A stretch of 64,000 nt of DNA, taken from an uncultured Sphingomonas sp. (GTDB taxonomy: Bacteria; Pseudomonadota; Alphaproteobacteria; Sphingomonadales; Sphingomonadaceae). The translations under genes and the position numbers were made by a program. The notes beneath the pieces were generated by a model that was given only the letters and a program-made list of their open reading frames with translations, had not been told where the DNA came from and searched no databases. Location: assembly GCA_913776045.1 (NCBI GenBank), contig CAJYOI010000032.1, forward strand, positions 1-64,000. Reading direction: 5' to 3'. Positions 1 through 7,945 of the stretch are shown here, piece by piece (within the stretch, counting starts at the first letter, position 1; each line of letters begins with the position of its first letter).

Positions 1-2
1 TG

Positions 3-956
3 TCCGACCCGATCGTCATCGCCCACCGCGGCGCCAGCGGCCTGCGCCCCGAACACACCATCGCCAGCTATACGCTTGCGATCGAGCAGGGCGCCGACTT
101 CATCGAACCCGATCTGGTGCCGACCAAAGACGGCGTGCTGGTTGCGCGGCACGAAAACGAGATTTCGGAAACGACCGATGTCGCCGGCCATCCTGAATTC
201 GCCGATCGCAAGGCGACGAAGACGATCGACGGCGCCAAGGTGACCGGCTGGTTCACTGAGGATTTCACACTCGCCGAACTGAAAACGCTGCGCGCGAAGG
301 AACGCCTGCCGCTGCTGCGCGGCACCAAATACGATGGCCAGTTCGATGTGCCCACCTTCGCCGAGATCATCGCCCTGGCGAAGGCACATAAGGTCGGCGT
401 GTATCCCGAAACCAAGCATCCGACCTATTTCGCATCGATCGGGCTGGAAACGGACACGCCGCTGGTCGCGCAGCTGAGGGCGGCAGGCTGGGACAGCGCC
501 GACGCGCCGGTCTTCATCCAGTCGTTCGAGGTCGCGAACCTGAAGCGGCTGAAGGACATGACCAGGGTCCGCCGGATTCAGCTGATGGACGCGAAAGGCG
601 CGCCAGCCGATGGCACGATGCCGAGCTACGCCGCGATGACCACGCCCGAGGGGCTGAAGGCGGTTGCCGTCTATGCGTATGGCATCGGCCCGAACAAGAC
701 GATGATCCGCGATGGCGACGCAGTGCCGACGTCGCTGGTCGCCGACGCCCATGCCGCGGGGCTGAAAGTCCATCCCTGGACCTTCCGTGCCGAGAATTAC
801 TTCCTGCCCACCAGCTTGCGCACCGGCATCGATCCGCGAGTGCATGGGCGTTTGACCGACGAGATCGCACGCTATCTCGAACTCGGCGTCGATGGTTTCT
901 TCACTGATTTTCCGCTAGAAGGTTCCCGCGCCCGCGACGCTCGCCGGCTGCGCTGA
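3..956 (+). CDS. Glycerophosphodiester phosphodiesterase, GlpQ-like (5' partial)
   Basis: The reading frame is already open at the left edge of the window, so the N-terminus and start codon lie outside. The family hydrolyses deacylated phospholipids (glycerophosphodiesters) to glycerol-3-phosphate plus an alcohol. The TIM-barrel signature is clear: HRGASG within the first residues, then FIEPD and TKDG with a following H-E-N, which carry the metal ligands and general acid/base of GDPD enzymes. The long insertion between strands 2 and 3 (WFTEDFTLAELK) is typical of the periplasmic GlpQ type rather than the short cytosolic UgpQ type. The C-terminus is intact (GVDGFFTDFP, usual family ending). 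Whether it is exported cannot be judged because any signal peptide is upstream of the window. Confidence 0.9.
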   Translation, partial: SDPIVIAHRGASGLRPEHTIASYTLAIEQGADFIEPDLVPTKDGVLVARHENEISETTDVAGHPEFADRKATKTIDGAKVTGWFTEDFTLAELKTLRAKERLPLLRGTKYDGQFDVPTFAEIIALAKAHKVGVYPETKHPTYFASIGLETDTPLVAQLRAAGWDSADAPVFIQSFEVANLKRLKDMTRVRRIQLMDAKGAPADGTMPSYAAMTTPEGLKAVAVYAYGIGPNKTMIRDGDAVPTSLVADAHAAGLKVHPWTFRAENYFLPTSLRTGIDPRVHGRLTDEIARYLELGVDGFFTDFPLEGSRARDARRLR

Positions 957-969
957 GGGGGCCTGTTCC

Positions 970-1257
970 TTGCGTAACGTCCTGATCCTGCTGCCGATCG
1001 CGGCGCTCGGCCTATCGGGCTGCATCGCCAAGACCGCGTTCGACGTAGTCACTTTGCCGGTGAAGGCCGTCGGCCAGGCCGCCGACTGGGCGACGACCAG
1101 CCAGGACGAAGCCGACCGCAACTATGGCCGCCGCATGCGCAAGGCCGAAGCCCGCGAAGGCAAGGAGCGCCGCGAATGGGAAAAGCGCTGCCGCCGCGAT
1201 CCCGATTGCGGGCCGTATGACGGCTATGTCGCGGCACACGACCGGAAGGTTCGGTAA
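970..1257 (+). CDS. Small putative lipoprotein, unknown function
   Basis: A 95-residue protein starting with TTG, 13 bases after the phosphodiesterase stop, so probably co-transcribed with it. Residues 1-18 form a lipoprotein signal peptide with lipobox LSGC, placing the mature protein on a lipid anchor at Cys18. The rest is highly charged (a run rich in Arg, Lys and Glu at about residues 50-75) and has a Cys pair around a short PDCGPYDG segment near the end. I do not recognise a family. The start rests on the fit of the signal peptide rather than on a strong ribosome binding site. Confidence 0.7.
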   Translation: MRNVLILLPIAALGLSGCIAKTAFDVVTLPVKAVGQAADWATTSQDEADRNYGRRMRKAEAREGKERREWEKRCRRDPDCGPYDGYVAAHDRKVR

Positions 1258-1316
1258 AGCCCGCCGCGCTCCCGCGCCTTGGGCGCCCAAGGCGGCACAG
1301 GATGTCGTCCGCGCCG

Positions 1317-2018
1317 CTAGGTGGACCTCGCTAAGATCCCCCCTACCGCCACCAGCACGTCCGGATGCAGCTGCACGCCCAGATGCCCGCTGCTGACCTC
1401 GATCGCGGCGCAGTCTCCGCCCCGGCAAGCGGCGCCGGCGACCAGGCCGTCCGACGCGCTCCAGATCGCCGTCGCCTTCACGGGCAACGGCCGAACGATC
1501 TCCGCCGCCAACTCGGAGACGTGCGGATCGTCGACCCGCTCGCCGGTAAACAGTTCGAACGCGCGCCACACCCGCGTCGCATGGGGGTGGCCGGCATAGG
1601 GCGAGCTGATCGTGATGACTTCCCGCACCAGATCGGACCGGCGATGCGCGACCAGCCGCGCCATGATGCCGCCCAGCGACACACCGATCAGCGTCACCGG
1701 CTGGGCCGCCTCCGCAGCGAAGGCCTCGACCCGCGCGATCAGGCGGTCGGCCTCCGCCCCGATCGTCCGCGTGCCGAGGTTGCGCCCCAGCCCCCAACCG
1801 CGCGCGTCATAGCCGATCCGTCGCAGAAATCCGCGCAGCGCGACGTTCGACCGGTCGGAGTTGAACAGCCCGGGCAGGACCATCACCGGCCGCCCGTCGC
1901 CGCCCTGCCCTACGCCGAGCCCCCGCCAGCGCCATGCCAGCCGCGCGACCGTCACCGCCGCGCGTGGCCATTCGCGCAGGGTCAGACTGAGCGGTGGCGG
2001 TGGGATGCGGGCGGTCAT
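1317..2018 (-). CDS. Alpha/beta hydrolase (lipase/esterase-like)
   Basis: A 233-residue alpha/beta hydrolase. It shows an oxyanion-loop motif VMVLPGLFNS and the nucleophile elbow GVSLGG (Ser in G-x-S-x-G). A later Asp (SASDGLV) and His (SSGHLG) complete a plausible Ser-Asp-His triad. The frame is open 14 codons further upstream, but the ATG at 2018 overlaps the stop of the upstream DUF2459 gene in an ATGA junction. That strongly favours this start and translational coupling. No signal peptide is evident, so it is probably cytoplasmic. The substrate is unknown; it may act on lipids or esters. Confidence 0.8.
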   Translation of the reverse strand: MTARIPPPPLSLTLREWPRAAVTVARLAWRWRGLGVGQGGDGRPVMVLPGLFNSDRSNVALRGFLRRIGYDARGWGLGRNLGTRTIGAEADRLIARVEAFAAEAAQPVTLIGVSLGGIMARLVAHRRSDLVREVITISSPYAGHPHATRVWRAFELFTGERVDDPHVSELAAEIVRPLPVKATAIWSASDGLVAGAACRGGDCAAIEVSSGHLGVQLHPDVLVAVGGILARST

Positions 2019-2659
2019 CGCGGCAACCAACGCATGACGCTGCCCGAGGTTGGCGTCCATGCCCCGACGCGGATACCGGTGTGCCGCAGCGCGTCGCCCG
2101 TCCAGGCATTACACGTGCGCAGTGCGCTGTACGTCCCCCGCGCCGGGTAGAAGACGTCGTCCGGGCCATAGCCATAGATCGGCGCGCCGCCCGCGAAGCC
2201 CGCACGGATGAACGCCGTCAGCCGCGCGAATTCGTCCGGCCGCAGGATGACCGATCGCACATCCGGCCCTAGCCGAGGCTCTGGAATGGCATCGACGTGC
2301 ATGACCGTCCGAACGCTGCCGAACGCCGCGCCCAGCACAGTCATCGGCCGCACATCTCTCCACGTCGGCGTTTCGACATAGAAGGCGCGGTCGCCCCAGC
2401 CGAAACTGCGCCAGCGATGCGCGGCATAACGCGGGTCGCGAAAATCCTGTGTTCGGACGATATCGCCCCACCCCGCCGCCGGCACGACGATGCCGGTATG
2501 AATGCCGTTGTCGATCACATAGATGCGAATGCCCGCCCCCGCCGGCTGCCAGTCGCGATTGACGGGCCACATCCCGCCGATCGCCGCGGCCGTCGCCCAG
2601 AGCGCCACCACGATCAGCGGCAGCGCAAGCAGCCAGCGAAACGCGCGGTATCGTATCAT
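2015..2659 (-). CDS. DUF2459 family protein (TIGR02117-like)
   Basis: About 214 residues with an N-terminal membrane anchor (RAFRWLLALPLIVVALWAT) followed by the domain seen in DUF2459/TIGR02117 proteins, including NGIHTGIVVPA and FGWGDRAFYVETPTW. The biochemical function of the family is not established; the H-T-G start of the domain suggests a papain-like or permuted fold, which is inference. ATG at 2659 is preferred over the in-frame TTG at 2665. Its start lies only 24 bases from the divergent phenylalanine hydroxylase start, so both promoters must overlap neighbouring coding sequence or give very short leaders. It overlaps the downstream hydrolase by 4 bases. Confidence 0.8.
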   Translation of the reverse strand: MIRYRAFRWLLALPLIVVALWATAAAIGGMWPVNRDWQPAGAGIRIYVIDNGIHTGIVVPAAGWGDIVRTQDFRDPRYAAHRWRSFGWGDRAFYVETPTWRDVRPMTVLGAAFGSVRTVMHVDAIPEPRLGPDVRSVILRPDEFARLTAFIRAGFAGGAPIYGYGPDDVFYPARGTYSALRTCNAWTGDALRHTGIRVGAWTPTSGSVMRWLPR

Positions 2660-2683
2660 TTGCAACTATGCTAATCCCTGGCC

Positions 2684-3556
2684 ATGGCCGACGACACGCA
2701 CGTACTCGCTGCCCCGCCGGAGGGCGCCAACGCCGACTGGACGATCCCGCAGGACTGGTCGCACTATACGCCGCAAGAGCATGCCACCTGGGATACGCTG
2801 TTCGCGCGCCAGGTGAAACTGCTGCCGGGCCGCGCGTCGGAGGCGTATCTGCGCGGGCTCGACGTGCTCAAGCTGTCGAAGCCCGGCATCCCAGATTTCG
2901 AGGAGCTGAGCGAGCGGCTGACCAGGCTGACCGGCTGGAGCGTCGTCGCCGTCCCCGGCCTGGTTCCGGACGACGTCTTCTTCGACCATATGGCCAACCG
3001 CCGCTTCGTCGCCGGCAACTTCATCCGCCGTCCCGACCAGCTCGATTATCTCCAGGAACCCGACGTCTTCCACGACGTGTTCGGCCACGTCCCGATGCTC
3101 GCCGACCCGGTGTTCGCCGATTACCTCGCCGCCTATGGCCGCGGCGGCCTGCGCGCGCTGGAACTGGGCGCGCTGAAGCAACTCGCCCGCCTCTACTGGT
3201 ACACGGTCGAGTTCGGCCTGGTCGCGGAACCCGAGGGGCTGCGCATCTATGGCGCCGGCATCGTCTCCAGCTTCTCCGAATCGAAATTCGCGCTGGAGGA
3301 TCCCAGCCCCAACCGCCTCGGCTTCGACATGAAGCGGGTGATGCAGACCGATTACCGAATCGATGATTTCCAGCAGACCTATTTCGTCATCGACAGCTTC
3401 GACGACCTACTCCAACAAACGGTCGAAACCGATTTCGCGCCGCTGTACGCAGACATCGTCGGCACACCCGCGATCCCCGTCGATGCGGTTCTGGCGGACG
3501 ATCATGCGGTGACTATCGGCACGCAGGACTACGCGCGGTCGAAGTCGGCCGCCTGA
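2684..3556 (+). CDS. phhA: Phenylalanine 4-monooxygenase
   Basis: A 290-residue aromatic amino acid hydroxylase of the short bacterial type. It would convert phenylalanine to tyrosine using tetrahydrobiopterin and O2 in the cytoplasm. The iron-binding facial triad is visible: His130 and His135 in HDVFGH, and Glu176 in WYTVEFGL. The length and the PxxVFFDHMANRRF segment match the family. No regulatory ACT domain is present. The ATG at 2684 has no obvious Shine-Dalgarno sequence, and the divergent DUF2459 gene starts 24 bases away. The last 28 bases overlap tail-to-tail with the convergent DUF1826 gene. Confidence 0.95.
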   Translation: MADDTHVLAAPPEGANADWTIPQDWSHYTPQEHATWDTLFARQVKLLPGRASEAYLRGLDVLKLSKPGIPDFEELSERLTRLTGWSVVAVPGLVPDDVFFDHMANRRFVAGNFIRRPDQLDYLQEPDVFHDVFGHVPMLADPVFADYLAAYGRGGLRALELGALKQLARLYWYTVEFGLVAEPEGLRIYGAGIVSSFSESKFALEDPSPNRLGFDMKRVMQTDYRIDDFQQTYFVIDSFDDLLQQTVETDFAPLYADIVGTPAIPVDAVLADDHAVTIGTQDYARSKSAA

Positions 3557-4218
3557 GCCTCGCGCGCCGGGTCGATCACCAGCACAAGCCGCCGCGCGCC
3601 GGTCCCTGCGATCGGTGGCGAGCGATGAACGATCGCTCCGTCATCGGCCCACCGACGCCCCTTGAACAACGCGACGTCGCCGGTCGCTAGTTGGCGGATC
3701 GGCAGTGCGCCGATGTCGGCTCCCGCCCGCAACCGCGCGGCGGCGTCGTTCGACAGCCACTGCGTGCCGGCGCCGACGTAGGTGCAGATCAGTCGCACGC
3801 TGACGAAATCGGCATGGAATTTTCGACATGCGTCGGTCTCGATGACATCCAGCCGAATATCGACCGAGGCGCAGTCGCCGATTCTGCCCAGACAGGACGC
3901 CAATTGCGCGACGTCCGCGGCGATCGTGGGAATGACGGCTGGTTCGTACCCTGCCACGAAGAGCGCCTCGAGAATGTGCGGGCCGACAGACCCGACTGCT
4001 GCCGTGAAGGCGACATCGTCGACCGACGCCAGCGCGCGCTCGGCGGGCACTCGCACCTCTTTCACCCGCGGACAGATGGCCAGGTTGACGCCGGTGCCAA
4101 GGATCGCCGCCAGATCATCGATCGTGTCCGCCGTCACCACATGGTCAGGACGGTCATCGTTCGGGAAAACGGCTGTCGAAGACGACGACGACCAGGACGC
4201 GGCAAGCAGAGGCGACAT
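3529..4218 (-). CDS. DUF1826 family protein, candidate Zur-regulated
   Basis: A 229-residue protein with the DUF1826 hallmark block CRKFHADFVSVRLICTYVGA followed by GTQWL. The family has no assigned reaction; the H-x-D plus later His (AIVHRSPP) resembles a metal-binding jelly-roll arrangement, which is inference. DUF1826 genes are often reported among zinc-regulated genes of alphaproteobacteria, and here a Zur-box-like palindrome sits 15-32 bases before the start. The tRNA-Tyr gene lies just upstream on the same strand. The 3' end overlaps phhA by 28 bases in the opposite direction. Confidence 0.8.
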   Translation of the reverse strand: MSPLLAASWSSSSSTAVFPNDDRPDHVVTADTIDDLAAILGTGVNLAICPRVKEVRVPAERALASVDDVAFTAAVGSVGPHILEALFVAGYEPAVIPTIAADVAQLASCLGRIGDCASVDIRLDVIETDACRKFHADFVSVRLICTYVGAGTQWLSNDAAARLRAGADIGALPIRQLATGDVALFKGRRWADDGAIVHRSPPIAGTGARRLVLVIDPAREAQAADFDRA

Positions 4219-4232
4219 GACGGCTCTTTTAC

Positions 4233-4250
4233 GTTATGATGCAACATAAC
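4233..4250 (-). promoter_or_regulatory. Zur-box-like operator of the DUF1826 gene
   Basis: An 18-bp near-perfect palindrome, GTTATGATGCAACATAAC, with 8 of 9 base pairs symmetrical in an otherwise GC-rich area. A possible promoter reads TTGTCG (4272-4277), 17 bp, TAGTGT (4249-4254) on the minus strand. The operator therefore begins at the -10 and covers the inferred transcription start, as expected for a repressor site. A 15-bp core, GTTATG-R-TG-Y-AACAT, is shared with the operator at 62174-62194. Confidence 0.6.
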
Positions 4251-4320
4251 ACTATTCGCGCAGACCACGCGCGACAAGCCCACGTTCGGCGAGCCGTTGA
4301 TCCGACGCTGTGAAGGGAAG

Positions 4321-4407
4321 TGGTGGACAGGGCTGGATTCGAACCAGCGTACGGGAAACCCGGGCAGATTTACAGTCTGCTGCCTTTAACCACTCGGCCA
4401 CCTGTCC
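4321..4407 (-). tRNA. tRNA-Tyr(GTA)
   Basis: The minus strand folds as a type II tRNA. The 7-bp acceptor is GGACAGG/CCTGTCC, the anticodon loop is CTGTAAA with anticodon GTA, the variable arm is long, and the T-loop is GGTTCGAATCC. Discriminator A and the terminal CCA are encoded. It lies upstream of and in the same direction as the DUF1826 gene. Confidence 0.97.
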
Positions 4408-4576
4408 ATCAGGTCTGCGCCCCGAAGGACGGTCGCTCGTGGTGAAGCGAGGGCGCCCAATGCCGAAGCGGATGCGTGCTGTCAACGCACCTTTATGCGT
4501 TGCGAGTTGCCTTGCCACCCGCACAACGCCCGCATAGCAGGGGGCGATCGAATTTTTTCGACCAGGGGGAAAGATT

Positions 4577-6196
4577 ATGCGCCGCCTAGCATTCGCGCTT
4601 GCCGCCACAACGTCGCTCGTCGCCGCGCTGCCTGCCGCGGCGCAGACGGTCGATCGTACCGTCATTGCGCGGATCATCGACGAAGGCACCAACCAGTCCG
4701 AAGTGATGGTCAACAGCCAGTACCTCATGGACATGATCGGCCCGCGGCTGACCAATTCGCCGGGCATGCGTAAGGCCGAAGCCTGGACGATGGACAAGTT
4801 CCGCGACTGGGGCCTGAAGAACGTGCACAAGGAAGGGTTCGATTTCGGCCGCGGCTGGTCGATCGAACGCTCCAGCGTCCGCATGATCTCCCCCCGCCCG
4901 ATCCAGCTGACCGCGATTCCGATCGCCTGGACGCCGGGCACCAACGGTACGATCACCGCCCCGGTCATCGTCGCGCCGATCAGCGCCGAGCGGCATTTCG
5001 ACAAGTGGCGCGGCAAGCTTGCCGGCAAGATCGTCATGATCTCTCGCCCGACCAATGGATCGGAGGAAACCGATGCGCCGTTCGAGCGGCTGACCGGCGA
5101 CCAGATCGCGAAGCTCGATACGTTCCGCCAGCCGCGCTACGACCCCGAGGCGGCGGAGCGCCGACTGAAGCGCAACGACTATATGAAGAAGCTGGTCGCT
5201 TTCCTGAAGGCCGAAGGCGCGGTCGCCTATGCCACCGAAAGCTACCGCGACGGCATGCTGGTCCACGGCGAAGGCTATCTGTTCGGCATCGGCGACACCT
5301 CGCCGATCCCCGGTATCCAGATCGCTGCGGAAGATTATCGGCGCCTCGCCCGCATCGCGAAGGTCGGCCCGGCGCCGGTGCTGGAGGTCAACAGCGACGT
5401 TCGTTTCGACGACAGCGACGCACAAGCCTACAACATCATCGCCGAAATCCCCGGCACCGACCCGAAGGCGGGCTATGTCATGGCCGGCGGGCATCTCGAC
5501 AGCTGGGTCGCGGGTGACGGCGCGACCGACGACGGCGCGGGCGTGATGATGGTCATGGAGGCCGCGCGCATCCTGTCGAAGATGGGCGTTCGCCCCAAGC
5601 GCACCATCCGCTTCGCTTTGTGGGCGGGCGAGGAACAGGGCATCTTGGGCAGCCTGGCCTATGTCGAAAAGCATCTGGCGACGCGCGGGACGGGCGCGAA
5701 CACCCAGACCGGGCTCAACCGCTACATGGGCTGGGGCAACCGCTGGCCGGTCACGCCGCAGCCGGGCTACAACGACCTTGCAGCGTACTTCAACATCGAC
5801 AACGGCGGCGGCAAGCTGCGCGGCATCTATGCCGAACAGAATATCGCCGCGGCGCCGATCCTGCGCGAATGGCTGAGCCCGTTTGCGTCGATGGGTGCGA
5901 AGGACGTCGTGATTTCGCGCACCGGCGGCACCGACCATGTGTTCATGCAGCAAGTCGCGGTGCCGGGCTTCCAGTTCATCCAGGATCCGCTCGATTACGA
6001 ATCGCGCACCCACCATTCCAGCGCCGACACGTTCGACAAGCTGAAGGGTGACGATATGCGCCAGGGCTCGATCGTGCTGGCGGGCATGCTGCTTCAAGCG
6101 GCGAACGCCGACAAGCCGCTGCCGCGTGGGCCTCTGCCGCAGCAGCCCAAGGTCACCGATCCGTTCGCCTACGCCGATCCGGACGAAGACCGGTGA
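4577..6196 (+). CDS. M28-family zinc aminopeptidase/carboxypeptidase, secreted
   Basis: A 539-residue exported peptidase with an N-terminal signal peptide ending near AAAQT (about residue 22). It has a PA-type insert at about 120-280, then the M28 catalytic domain. The zinc ligands are visible as GGHLDSW (about 303), the T-D-D-G-A Asp bridging the metals (about 316), the ALWAGEEQG Glu pair (about 352) and the late His in HHSSADTFD. The overall plan resembles carboxypeptidase Q-like proteins. It would degrade oligopeptides in the periplasm or outside the cell. The stop codon overlaps the GTG of the following rRNA methyltransferase gene, so the two are likely co-transcribed. Confidence 0.9.
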   Translation: MRRLAFALAATTSLVAALPAAAQTVDRTVIARIIDEGTNQSEVMVNSQYLMDMIGPRLTNSPGMRKAEAWTMDKFRDWGLKNVHKEGFDFGRGWSIERSSVRMISPRPIQLTAIPIAWTPGTNGTITAPVIVAPISAERHFDKWRGKLAGKIVMISRPTNGSEETDAPFERLTGDQIAKLDTFRQPRYDPEAAERRLKRNDYMKKLVAFLKAEGAVAYATESYRDGMLVHGEGYLFGIGDTSPIPGIQIAAEDYRRLARIAKVGPAPVLEVNSDVRFDDSDAQAYNIIAEIPGTDPKAGYVMAGGHLDSWVAGDGATDDGAGVMMVMEAARILSKMGVRPKRTIRFALWAGEEQGILGSLAYVEKHLATRGTGANTQTGLNRYMGWGNRWPVTPQPGYNDLAAYFNIDNGGGKLRGIYAEQNIAAAPILREWLSPFASMGAKDVVISRTGGTDHVFMQQVAVPGFQFIQDPLDYESRTHHSSADTFDKLKGDDMRQGSIVLAGMLLQAANADKPLPRGPLPQQPKVTDPFAYADPDEDR

Positions 6197-6957
6197 GCCG
6201 CCGTCCGCCCAAGACCGGGCATCGCCCCGGTAAGTCCGCCGCCTCGTCGCGTCCCCGCTTTTGGGGGCGCCACCCGGTGCTGGCGGCGCTCGCCAACCCC
6301 GAACGCCGCATCCGCAAGATCTGGGCGACGCCCGATAGCGTCGGCTTGCTCGGTAAGCCCGACCCCTCGATCCCGCTGCTGATCGCGGACGCGCAGGATC
6401 TCGCGCGGCTGGTGCCCAGCGACGCGCCGCACCAAGGGCTGGTGGCGGAGGTCGATCCGCTGGAGGACATCTGGCTTGGCGATCTGCTCGCGCAGGGACG
6501 GGCCGACGACCGACCGATCATCGTGCTCGACCAGGTGACGGACCCGCACAATGTCGGGGCCGTCCTACGGTCGGCGGCCGCATTCGATGCGCTGGGCATC
6601 GTCACGCAGGATCGCCACGCCCCGCCCGAATCGGGCGCGCTCGCGCGCTCGGCGTCGGGCACCCTGGAGACGGTGCCCTGGGTTCGCGTCGTCAACCTGT
6701 CGCGTGCGCTCGAGGAGATGGCGGAGGCGGGATATTGGCGCATCGGCCTGACCGGCGCCGGCACCGTGACGCTCGGCGAAGCGCTGGGGAAGCAGAAAGT
6801 CGCGCTGGTGCTCGGGTCCGAAGGCGAAGGCATGCGCCAGAACGTCGAGGCGCATTGCGATCTGCTGGCACGGCTGCCGATCTCGGACAAGGTCGAAAGC
6901 CTGAACGTGTCGAACGCTGCGGCGATCGCGCTCTACGCGGTAGCGGCGGCGCGATAA
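6193..6957 (+). CDS. rlmB: TrmH-family RNA 2'-O-methyltransferase (RlmB-like)
   Basis: A 254-residue SPOUT methyltransferase using S-adenosylmethionine. The three SPOUT motifs are clear: LDQVTDPHNVGAVLRSA, LVLGSEGEGMR and SLNVSNAAAIALY. An N-terminal substrate-binding domain starts at FWGRHPVLAAL. This layout matches 23S rRNA G2251 methyltransferase RlmB, although TrmH-family specificity cannot be fixed from sequence alone. The GTG start overlaps the upstream peptidase stop. A REP-type palindrome follows 26 bases after the stop. Confidence 0.88.
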   Translation: MSRRPPKTGHRPGKSAASSRPRFWGRHPVLAALANPERRIRKIWATPDSVGLLGKPDPSIPLLIADAQDLARLVPSDAPHQGLVAEVDPLEDIWLGDLLAQGRADDRPIIVLDQVTDPHNVGAVLRSAAAFDALGIVTQDRHAPPESGALARSASGTLETVPWVRVVNLSRALEEMAEAGYWRIGLTGAGTVTLGEALGKQKVALVLGSEGEGMRQNVEAHCDLLARLPISDKVESLNVSNAAAIALYAVAAAR

Positions 6958-6982
6958 GCCGAGCGGGCGTCCATTGCATCTT

Positions 6983-7011
6983 CGTCATGCCGGACTTGAT
7001 CCGGCATGACG
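6983..7011. repeat. REP-type palindrome (copy 1)
   Basis: Perfect 12-bp arms CGTCATGCCGGA / TCCGGCATGACG around a 5-base loop CTTGA. It lies between the methyltransferase gene and the ABC transporter ATPase. A second copy with the same loop and compensatory arm changes lies at 43477-43509. Confidence 0.9.
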
Positions 7012-7033
7012 GTAGTATATCGGAATTTTACCC

Positions 7034-7945
7034 GTGAACGCCATCGAAACGACCGGCCTGACCAAGACGCTCGGCGGGCGCCGCGTCGTCGACGAAGTCG
7101 CGCTCGCGGTGCCGACCGGGTCGGTCTACGGCTTCCTTGGCCCCAACGGCGCGGGCAAGACCACGGCGATGCGACTGCTACTCGGTCTGATGCGGCGCGA
7201 CGCGGGCGAGGTGCGTTTGCTGGGGCACGCAATGCCCGGCGACGCGCGCGCGGCACTGGCGCAGATCGGTGCGTTTATCGAGACGCCGGGCCTCTACGAC
7301 CACCTGAGCGGACGCACCAACCTCGACCTCACGCGCCGCCTGCGCGATCTGCCCGCCAGCGAGGTCGACCGCGTCCTCGAGATCGTCGACCTGACCGATG
7401 CGGCGCGTCGGCGGGCGGGCACCTATTCGCTCGGCATGAAGCAGCGGCTGGCGCTGGCGCGCGCGCTGCTCGGCAATCCTCGGCTGCTGCTGCTCGACGA
7501 ACCGACCAACGGCCTCGACCCCGATGGCATCATCGCGATGCGCGACCTGATCCGCGACCTGCCGCAGGCGACCGGCTGCACCGTCTTCGTATCCAGCCAT
7601 CTGCTGAGCGAAGTCGAGCAGATGGCGACGCACATGGGCATGATGCGCGACGGGCGGCTGGTGCTGCAGGGCGAGGTCCGCGCATTGATCGGCACGGCGC
7701 AGACGGTACGGATCGCGCTCGACGATGCGCACCGCGGCGCGGGCGTGCTGACGGCCGCCGGGCTCGACGCGACGATCGCCGGCGAGGCGCTGGTACTCGC
7801 CGGCGATCCCGACGCGATGCGCACGGCCACCGCCGCGGCGCTGCGTCATCTGATCGACGCCGGGATCGCCGTGTTCAGCGCAGTGCCCGAAACGCGCTCG
7901 CTGGAAGGACTGTACCGCGACACCGTCGCACTGGGGGAAGCATAG
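7034..7945 (+). CDS. ABC transporter ATP-binding protein
   Basis: A 303-residue ATPase subunit of the CcmA/NatA-like export group. Walker A is GPNGAGKT (residues 37-44), the signature is YSLGMKQRL rather than LSGGQ (common in this subfamily), Walker B is LLLLDEPTNGLDP, and the switch His is in VSSHLLSEVEQ. The C-terminal domain after residue 215 is the usual variable extension. It starts with GTG, without a strong ribosome binding site, 22 bases after a REP palindrome. Its TAG stop overlaps the GTG of the permease gene by one base, so the two form a transporter pair. The substrate is unknown. Confidence 0.92.
   Translation: MNAIETTGLTKTLGGRRVVDEVALAVPTGSVYGFLGPNGAGKTTAMRLLLGLMRRDAGEVRLLGHAMPGDARAALAQIGAFIETPGLYDHLSGRTNLDLTRRLRDLPASEVDRVLEIVDLTDAARRRAGTYSLGMKQRLALARALLGNPRLLLLDEPTNGLDPDGIIAMRDLIRDLPQATGCTVFVSSHLLSEVEQMATHMGMMRDGRLVLQGEVRALIGTAQTVRIALDDAHRGAGVLTAAGLDATIAGEALVLAGDPDAMRTATAAALRHLIDAGIAVFSAVPETRSLEGLYRDTVALGEA

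Noticed and set aside
4586..6097. A 503-codon open frame opposite the M28 peptidase
   Set aside because: A GC-bias shadow: Arg/Asp/Val-rich with no motif, and the plus-strand frame is a clear enzyme.
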